Shown here one piece after another: positions 22,648 through 27,874 of a stretch of 27,874 nt of DNA. The stretch is from CAYLZN01 sp964387935 (GTDB lineage: Bacteria; Acidobacteriota; Vicinamibacteria; Vicinamibacterales; JAFNAJ01), in the NCBI GenBank assembly GCA_964387935.1, contig CAYLZN010000035.1:1-27874 (forward strand), given 5' to 3'. Positions within the stretch are counted from its first letter, which is position 1; each line of letters opens with the position of its first letter. The translations under genes and the position numbers were made by a program. The notes below the pieces were generated by a model. The model was not told the origin of the DNA. It did no database searches and worked only from the letters and a program-made list of their open reading frames with translations.

Positions 22648-24807
22648 TTGTTCACACCACGCTGGCGTCACCTCGGCGAGAAGCTCTCGGCGGCTCTCCG
22701 TATCGGCGGGGCAATCCTGGTGGCTGCCGGGCTGCTCCACCTGTACGCCGATCGGGTCGTGTTCGATGCGCGGACCTTCGCCGCCCGAGCGGCCGCGAGC
22801 CTCGGCGACCCCGGGGTGGCGCAATACGCGGCCGAGCGGATCGCCGACGAGGTCATCGCCCGAAAGCGCGACGTGATCTCCTTCCGGCCCCTGCTCATCG
22901 CCACGGCGCGCAGCGTCGTCAGTTCCGAGGCTTTCCGGGCGGGACTCCGTCGCGCCCTCCAGGGGGCCCACGCCACCTTCTTCTCGACGGGCGCGAAGCA
23001 GGTGGCCTTGTCGATTCCCGACGTCGGCGTGCTCGTGCGCAGCGCACTGGCCAACGACCCGAACCTGGCGGCGCGGGTCCCCGCGGATCTGTCGGGTCGG
23101 ATCTCGGCCGACACCACTGGACAGGTCGCGCGGACCCTCGTCGAGCTGTTGCAGCTGGGCCATCGCTTCAGGCGCAACGCGTTTGTCGCGATCGGCCTCG
23201 GTGCCTCCGTCTTCCTGGTCGGCATCCTGCTGCCGCAGGACCGGCGCAGGGCACTCCTCCAAGGTGGGGCGGTCCTGGCGACCGTCGCGCTCCTGCTCTT
23301 CGCCCTGCCCGGGCTCGGTCGCGCGGTGATCACCGCCGCCGCGTCGAACGCTGCGCTCGCCGCGGGCCTCTGGGAGGCGTTCGCGGGCGGGCTTCGCCAC
23401 TGGGCCCTCGCGCTCGCCGCCGTCGGGATCGTCATGGCCTCCGCGGCCTCGTCATTTGCCAGCCACGTCGAGATCGAACGCGTCGGGCGCCGGGTGTGGG
23501 ACGCGCTGCGGGCGCCGGCCGGCACCTGGCTGGGGGAGATCCTGAGGGCTGCGATGTTGACGTCGGTCGGGGTCTACGCGGCGATGCGCCCGATGGCGGT
23601 GCTGCAGGGGGCGACCGTGATCGCCGGTGCGCTCCTCGCCTTCGAAGGACTGCGGGAGCTCTTCCGGCTGGTCCCGCCGCGCCTGCAGGAGGCGGCAAGG
23701 CTCGCCGCGGAGGGCCGTGCGGATGCGGACGACGTGCGGGGCCATTCCGGCGCGCATGTATGGATACGGGCCGGGTTGGTCGGGCTGACCGCCCTCGCGC
23801 TCGTCGTCGCAGCGATCCTGTTCATGCGAAGCCCGGGGGCGGTCCCCGGAGCTCCCGCGTTGACCGACGCCTGCAACGGCGACCGACGACTGTGTGAGCG
23901 CCGCCTCGACGAGGTCGTCTTCCCCGGCGCTCACAACTCGATGTCGGCTGCTGAGTACCCGGGCTGGATGTTCCCCAACCAGGAGCGTGGCACCGTCTCG
24001 CTGCTCGGCCACGGCATCCGGGCGATGCTGTTCGACGTGCACTACGGGACGCCCGTCGGCGACCGCGTCAAGACCGACATCCAGGACGAGCGGGCCTCGC
24101 GCGCGAAGTTCGAGGAGGTGCTCGGCGTGGAGGGCGTGGACGCCGCGATGCGCATTCGCGACCGTCTCACCGGGGCGCCGACGGGGCCCCGCGCGGCGTA
24201 CCTGTGCCACGGGTTTTGCGAGATTGGTGCCGTGCCCCTGGTGCCCACGCTCGCAGGGGTCCGGGAGTTCCTCGTGCAGAACCCTGGCGAGGTGCTGATC
24301 TTCGTCATCGAGGACTACGTGACGCCGAGCGACATCGAGGCGGCTTTCAAGGAGAGCGGGCTCGATCGCTTCGTGTACCGGGGCGCGGTGACGCCGCCCT
24401 TCCCGACGCTCCGGGAGATGATCGACGCCGACCAGCGCCTCGTCGTCTTCGGCGAGCACGACACGGGCGGCGTCGCCTGGTTCCACCAGGCGTTCGACAC
24501 GATCCAGGAGACGCCGTACACCTTCCGCGCCCCCGGCGAGTTCTCGTGCCGCCCGAACCGCGGCGGCACCTCGGGCCCGCTGTTCCAGATCAACCACTGG
24601 ATCGAGACGACGCCGACCCCGAGGCCGTCGAATGCGGCGATCGTGAACGCGCGCGACGTGCTGCTCGCCCGCGCCCTTCAGTGCGAGCGGGAGCGGGTCA
24701 GGCGGCCGAACATCCTGGCCGTGGACTTCGCGCTGACGGGCGATGTGGTTGGCGTGGCGGCGGAACTCAATGGGCTGGCGGGGACCGCGCGTCAGGCGCC
24801 GCGCTGA
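22648..24807 (+). CDS. Multi-pass membrane protein with C-terminal PI-PLC-X-like phosphodiesterase domain
   Basis: A 719-residue protein in two halves. The first about 410 residues contain roughly six or seven hydrophobic segments (near 18-36, 185-203, 212-232, 255-278, 305-345, 385-405), with a hydrophilic part between the first two, and match no family I recognise. The rest (about 420-710) is a PI-PLC X-like domain: FPGAHNSM with His429, LFDVHYG with Asp463, and LCHGFCEIG with His521. These match the two catalytic His and a metal or active-site acid of such phosphodiesterases. By topology the catalytic domain probably faces the periplasm, where it could cleave phosphodiester head groups. 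TTG start with GGAGG 4 nt upstream. The stop lies in an inverted repeat. Confidence 0.8.
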   Translation: MFTPRWRHLGEKLSAALRIGGAILVAAGLLHLYADRVVFDARTFAARAAASLGDPGVAQYAAERIADEVIARKRDVISFRPLLIATARSVVSSEAFRAGLRRALQGAHATFFSTGAKQVALSIPDVGVLVRSALANDPNLAARVPADLSGRISADTTGQVARTLVELLQLGHRFRRNAFVAIGLGASVFLVGILLPQDRRRALLQGGAVLATVALLLFALPGLGRAVITAAASNAALAAGLWEAFAGGLRHWALALAAVGIVMASAASSFASHVEIERVGRRVWDALRAPAGTWLGEILRAAMLTSVGVYAAMRPMAVLQGATVIAGALLAFEGLRELFRLVPPRLQEAARLAAEGRADADDVRGHSGAHVWIRAGLVGLTALALVVAAILFMRSPGAVPGAPALTDACNGDRRLCERRLDEVVFPGAHNSMSAAEYPGWMFPNQERGTVSLLGHGIRAMLFDVHYGTPVGDRVKTDIQDERASRAKFEEVLGVEGVDAAMRIRDRLTGAPTGPRAAYLCHGFCEIGAVPLVPTLAGVREFLVQNPGEVLIFVIEDYVTPSDIEAAFKESGLDRFVYRGAVTPPFPTLREMIDADQRLVVFGEHDTGGVAWFHQAFDTIQETPYTFRAPGEFSCRPNRGGTSGPLFQINHWIETTPTPRPSNAAIVNARDVLLARALQCERERVRRPNILAVDFALTGDVVGVAAELNGLAGTARQAPR

Positions 24808-24818
24808 GGCTCAGCGCG
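24800..24818. terminator. Hairpin between convergent genes
   Basis: CGCGCTGA-ggc-TCAGCGCG is a perfect 8-bp stem that includes the PI-PLC-like stop codon and lies 4 bp from the stop of the convergent cytochrome gene. It is a candidate two-way terminator, though U-runs are lacking. Confidence 0.4.
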
Positions 24819-24822
24819 CGCC

Positions 24823-25320
24823 TCACGGTGGCGTCGAGGCGACCTGCTTCGACTTGATGTAGGCCACCACATTGGCGAAGCGGATGGTACGGTCCCTTTC
24901 CTCTTGTGGGTACAGCCTGGCGAAGATCGGCCCGAACGCCGGCATCACTGGCGCGTTCTGAGTGTTCTCGCCGGTCTCCATGGCGCGCTGGGCGGCCGCG
25001 GCGTCGACCATTGCGCGGGGCACCCGTTTCCACAGGGTGATGCTGTCCTCGACGGCCGCGGCGACGAACTCCCCGCCGTTGCGCGCGGCGATCGTCGTCA
25101 GGTCGGGGGGAGGCACGCGAAGGCCGACCGACAGCGGGCCGTGCCCCTTCAGGTCGTCTCCGTGACACTGCACGCAGTATGCCTGGTAGACGTCCTTGCC
25201 GCTCACGGACGCGATGGGACGAAACTGGAGCTTCTTCACAGTGGCCTGGGACCAGGCGGACGCGGACACTCCCAGGAGGACGACGGCAATCGCGAGCGCG
25301 GGTGCCATCCGACCGGACAT
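24823..25320 (-). CDS. Secreted class I cytochrome c
   Basis: A 165-residue periplasmic monoheme cytochrome. Signal peptide MSGRMAPALAIAVVLLGVSA, ending near Gln25. Heme motif CVQCH (Cys49, Cys52, His53) and probable axial Met126 in VMPAFG. It would carry electrons between periplasmic dehydrogenases and the terminal respiratory chain. Start ATG with GGAGG 6 nt upstream. A possible -10 (TAGGAT) lies about 50 nt upstream. It is similar in type to the cytochrome domain fused at the C-terminus of the protein at 3666-5273, but is a separate gene. No partner dehydrogenase is adjacent. Confidence 0.9.
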   Translation of the reverse strand: MSGRMAPALAIAVVLLGVSASAWSQATVKKLQFRPIASVSGKDVYQAYCVQCHGDDLKGHGPLSVGLRVPPPDLTTIAARNGGEFVAAAVEDSITLWKRVPRAMVDAAAAQRAMETGENTQNAPVMPAFGPIFARLYPQEERDRTIRFANVVAYIKSKQVASTPP

Positions 25321-25577
25321 GGTTCACCTCCGGGACGTTCAGGGCAACTGAGCGGATGTAACGCTGCTCATCCTACGCCCGCGGGGCGGAGCAGACAAGT
25401 CAACGTGGCCCGATGATCCGGCTGGCGGCGGGCGACAAGGGACGGGCGGCCTGGGGCCGCCCTGGCACCCGACGCGACACCACCAGTTGGACGAGCCCCC
25501 GCCTTGGTGACCGCGCTCATGAGCGCCCCGTCGCGGGTGGCGAGTGGCCAGGTGCGATGCAGCGCAACAGTAGAGTT
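25321..25577. other. Intergenic region before the assembly gap
   Basis: No convincing gene. It contains a perfect hairpin, GGGCGGCC-tgg-GGCCGCCC (25444-25462), followed by a short GGCACCC-type stretch. TAGAGT (25571-25576), just before the N-run, resembles the -10 hexamers seen elsewhere and may serve the ATPase gene that starts in the gap. Confidence 0.45.
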
Positions 25578-25677
25578 NNNNNNNNNNNNNNNNNNNNNNN
25601 NNNNNNNNNNNNNNNNNNNNNNNNNNNNNNNNNNNNNNNNNNNNNNNNNNNNNNNNNNNNNNNNNNNNNNNNNNNNN
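25578..25677. other. Assembly gap (100 N)
   Basis: One hundred undetermined bases, a round placeholder length. It hides the 5' end of the following ATPase gene, so the true gap size is unknown. Confidence 0.97.
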
Positions 25678-26810
25678 GTTCACTGCTCCAGACGTTCCCG
25701 GCGGCACTCCTCATCGGCCCGCGGCAGTGCGGGAAGAGCACGCTGGCCAGGCATGCCCTCCCCGGGTGGACCCACCTGGACCTGGAGCGCCCCGCCGACC
25801 TCGACGTCGTCCAGGCCGACCTCGAGGGCTTCCTCGAAGCCAATCCCCGAAAGCTCGCGATCGACGAAGTACAACGCCTCCCCGAGCTGTTCCCGGTGCT
25901 GCGCCATCGCCTCGATCAGGGGCGCGGTCGAGGGCGATTCGTCCTGCTCGGATCGGCCGGTCCCGCCCTCACGCGGACGGTGTCCGAGTCCCTCGCCGGG
26001 CGCGTGGGCATTGCCGAACTGACCCCGTTTCTTTCCGCCGAACTTCCTGAAGGAGCGCGCAGGAACGACCGGTGGTTCTGGGGTGGATACCCCCCAGTCC
26101 TGGCGCTGCGCCGTGCTCAGGCACGGACGGAATGGCTCGGCGCCTACGTCACCACCCTGCTCGAACGCGATCTCCCCGCGCTTGGCGTCGGCCTGCCAGC
26201 GAGACGCCTGCGCCTGCTGTGGACGATGCTCACCCATGTCCACGGCAATCTCCTCAATGTCTCGGACCTGGCGCGCTCCCTCGGGGTGTCCTCGCACACG
26301 GTCGCCGCCGACCTGGATGTCCTGGAAGGCGCCTTCATGGTCCGACGCCTCCCCCCGTTCTTCGCCAACGTGCAGAAGCGGTTGACCAAGTCGCCAAAGC
26401 TCTACGTGCGAGACACGGGCCTGCTGCACCACCTCGCGGGTCTGCGACAACCTCGCGAGCTGACGACGTGGCCGCGGCGAGGCCACTCGTTCGAGGGGCT
26501 CGTGATCGAAGAGCTCATCGCGCTGGCTCAGGCCAGGCTGTCGAGGTCAGAAGCGTTCTTCTGGCGAACTCAGGCCGGCGCGGAGGTGGACCTGCTGCTC
26601 GTCGAGGGCCGAAAGCACCTGCCAATCGAGATCAAGCTGGGCGCATCGGTCGATCCGCGCAGTCTCGCGGGACTGCGCCAGTGCATGAGCGATCTGGGCG
26701 TGAAGCGCGCGTGGGTCGTCACCTCCGGGCGGGAGGCACGTCGGCTCGGCGGCGGCATCGAGCTGGTCCCGTGGCAGGAGGTCAGCGCCGGACGGATCGA
26801 TTTCTTCTGA
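25678..26810 (+). CDS. AAA ATPase with DUF4143 domain, 5' end missing in gap
   Basis: About 377 visible residues of an ATPase of the same broad group as the one at 21368. Walker A is GPRQCGKST, only about 11 residues into the visible part, so probably 10-20 residues are hidden in the gap. Walker B is KLAIDEVQR. A winged-helix-like segment (NVSDLARSLGVSSHTVAADL) and a DUF4143 nuclease-like C-terminus follow (FWRTQAGAEVDLLLV, then PIEIKLG). The sequence differs throughout from the first copy (PRQCGKS versus PRGTGKT), so they are distant paralogues rather than a recent duplication. The product ends in GRIDFF. Function is unproven, as for the other copy. Confidence 0.87.
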
Positions 26811-26813
26811 CCC

Positions 26814-26893
26814 GATCCGTCAACAACTGCGTGGCGACCGTGCCTGGTGCCGTGGGCCTTGTGCTGCCGGCACCCGGCACCCGGCACCACACG
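26814..26893. repeat. Family C repeat with conserved flank
   Basis: CGATCCGTCAACAACTG (26815-26831) followed by GTGCC-type and then GGCACCC-type units up to CCGGCACCCGGCACC. The flank resembles the reverse complement of 16417-16433, and the tract resembles those at 11438 and 16388. No coding content is seen. Confidence 0.6.
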
Positions 26894-26914
26894 CAGGACT
26901 CTCACCGGTTCGGG

Positions 26915-27214
26915 CTACCAGGAGGGCACATGCCTCCAGCCGGGGAACGGTCCGACCTCGAGCTTATAGCCCGAGAGGGACGCGGGATCCTCCACGACGC
27001 GCAGGTGACAGCGTCCCGGTCAGCGCGACGATGGTGCGACGCGTCCGGTCCGTGTCAATCGCGGCGAACCGGGTCCCCCAGACGAGCCGTTCGAGTCGGC
27101 GTATCGACGACTCACAGCATCCCGTGAACCCTGACCGAGTGCACAGCGTGAAGGCCCGCCCGACGCTGACGACCCCCGCGGGCGCGACGGCGCGGCCACG
27201 CTCCCGGGCAAGGC
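26915..27214 (-). pseudogene. Decayed coding remnant, two frames joined by a frameshift
   Basis: On the minus strand one frame runs open from about 27214 to a TAA at 26964, with protein-like text such as RLERLVWGTRFAAIDTD then RTIVALTGTL. From about 27005 a second frame continues with LRVVEDPASLSGYKLEVG and PFPGWRHVPSW, ending at the TAG at 26915. One indel near 27005 would join them. Codon third positions are mostly G/C in both parts, as in neighbouring genes. No start codon exists in the first frame. I do not recognise the family. It lies between the second ATPase and the last toxin-antitoxin pair. Confidence 0.4.
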
Positions 27215-27216
27215 GT

Positions 27217-27222
27217 TAGAAT
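27217..27222 (+). promoter_or_regulatory. Putative -10 of the second MntA/HepT pair
   Basis: TAGAAT (5/6 match to TATAAT) about 32 nt before the ATG at 27255. GGGAG (27249-27253 region) lies close to the start as a possible ribosome-binding site. No clear -35 is seen. Confidence 0.4.
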
Positions 27223-27254
27223 AGGAAGAACACGAGCCGCTGAGGATCGGGAGA

Positions 27255-27539
27255 ATGACTCAAGACGTCGATCGGCATCGCCACGCGATTCTGGACGTCG
27301 CCGCACGGCACGGCGCACGGAATGTGCGCGTCTTTGGGTCGGTGGCGCGAGGAGAGAACCGGCCAGACAGCGACCTTGACCTCCTGGTCGAGATGGCCGA
27401 TGACCGATCGCTGCTCGACCTGGTGGCGCTGGAGCAGGAACTCGAGGCGCTGCTGCACCGACCCGTCGATGTCCTCACCGAGCAGAGCCTCGCCCCCTCC
27501 ATCCGGCAGCGGGTCACCACTGACGCGCGGGCGCTGTGA
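27255..27539 (+). CDS. mntA: MNT-domain nucleotidyltransferase antitoxin, MntA
   Basis: A 94-residue minimal nucleotidyltransferase of standard length. VFGSVARGE has Gly28-Ser29, SDLDLLVE has Asp40 and Asp42 at the usual spacing, and PVDVL has Asp72. In characterised systems this protein adds AMP units to the partner HEPN toxin and so neutralises it. The stop overlaps the toxin GTG by 4 bp (GTGA). Compared with the MNT protein at 16450 it lacks the inserted loop and is not closely similar outside the motifs. Confidence 0.92.
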   Translation: MTQDVDRHRHAILDVAARHGARNVRVFGSVARGENRPDSDLDLLVEMADDRSLLDLVALEQELEALLHRPVDVLTEQSLAPSIRQRVTTDARAL

Positions 27540-27874
27540 AGGACCAGCGGCTGTACCTCATACACATCCGCGAGGCGATTGCCGACATCCGGACCTACGC
27601 GGACGCGGGTGAGCGCGCGTTCTGGGCGGATCGCATGCGCCAGGACGCCATCATTCGCAAGCTTGAAGTGGTCGGCGAGGCCGTCAAGCAACTGTCTGAC
27701 GACACCCGGCGCCAACAGCCAGACATTCCGTGGCGAGAGATTGCCGGCATGCGCGACCACCTTGCCCACCGGTACTTCGGTGTCGACCTGGGCCTGGTCT
27801 GGCGAGTGATCGAACGTGACCTGGCCCCGCTCGATGGCGCAGTCACGGCGCTGCTCGAGAGGTTGAGCGGCTAG
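27536..27874 (+). CDS. hepT: HEPN-domain ribonuclease toxin, HepT (DUF86)
   Basis: A 112-residue helical protein typical of DUF86. GMRDHLAHRYFGVD carries Rx4HxY (Arg73, His78, Tyr80). Arg and His are the predicted RNase residues, and Tyr is the expected AMPylation site. Upstream, IIRKLEVVGEAVKQLS is the conserved helix of the family. GTG start overlapping the antitoxin stop. The stop codon is the last base of the window, so the gene is complete. Confidence 0.92.
   Translation: MKDQRLYLIHIREAIADIRTYADAGERAFWADRMRQDAIIRKLEVVGEAVKQLSDDTRRQQPDIPWREIAGMRDHLAHRYFGVDLGLVWRVIERDLAPLDGAVTALLERLSG

Noticed and set aside
22258..23400. Minus-strand frame joining the ATPase 5' part and the complement of the PI-PLC-like gene
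   Set aside because: It crosses a divergent promoter region and gives a charged, motif-free product.
25413..25677. Coding sequence upstream of the second ATPase extending through the 100-N gap
   Set aside because: The frame is only open because N codons are read through. The sequence before the gap is repeat- and hairpin-rich and does not resemble an ATPase N-terminus.
1..27874. Defence island, prophage or biosynthetic cluster
   Set aside because: No integrase, transposase, phage structural, restriction or synthase genes are seen. The toxin-antitoxin pairs are scattered among ordinary catabolic and membrane genes.

Overview
The window is high-GC bacterial DNA, densely packed, with genes on both strands. 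The gene content suggests an Acidobacteriota genome, most plausibly Vicinamibacteria-like. It includes an Oar-type TonB receptor with an N-terminal carboxypeptidase-regulatory-like domain, a DUF5916/CBM9-like outer-membrane protein, a CocE/NonD hydrolase, a YtcJ-type amidohydrolase, a sorbosone-dehydrogenase-like propeller fused to cytochrome c, and many toxin-antitoxin-like pairs. This placement is an inference from gene families: there is no rRNA or other marker. Runs of 10 N (247-256) and 100 N (25578-25677) show that the sequence is a draft scaffold. No tRNA, rRNA, integrase, transposase or CRISPR array was seen.

Layout. 1-2886: homocysteine S-methyltransferase and a secreted CocE/NonD hydrolase. 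2982-3661: small protein plus nucleotidyltransferase pair. 3666-5993: secreted sugar-dehydrogenase-like/cytochrome c fusion, divergent from a VapBC pair. 6066-13669: a minus-strand block of catabolic and surface genes (TonB receptor with a clear terminator, amidohydrolase, DUF5916 protein). 13724-14436: second nucleotidyltransferase plus small protein pair. 14444-16196: MscS channel divergent from a secreted polysaccharide-deacetylase-like protein. 16450-19563: MntA/HepT-like pair followed 7 bp later by a secreted GH42-like glycosidase. 19665-22522: MpaB/DUF2236 oxygenase, lone type IV pilin-like protein, AAA/DUF4143 ATPase. 22648-25320: membrane-anchored PI-PLC-like protein convergent with a small cytochrome c. 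25678-27874: second AAA/DUF4143 ATPase with its start lost in the assembly gap, a decayed coding remnant, and a second MntA/HepT pair ending at the last base.

Two themes stand out. First, five two-gene toxin-antitoxin-like modules lie in 28 kb, four of them built on nucleotidyltransferases. Two of these use minimal nucleotidyltransferases with short, poorly characterised partner proteins. Second, the intergenic DNA carries at least three families of short GC-rich dispersed repeats. One is a 33-bp GTACGGC-based element present three times with at most one mismatch. The others are GGGCCT-TTC-AGGCCC palindromes and degenerate GGCACCC tracts. Several start codons also sit 6-7 nt after a TAnnnT -10-like hexamer with no Shine-Dalgarno sequence, which suggests leaderless transcription.
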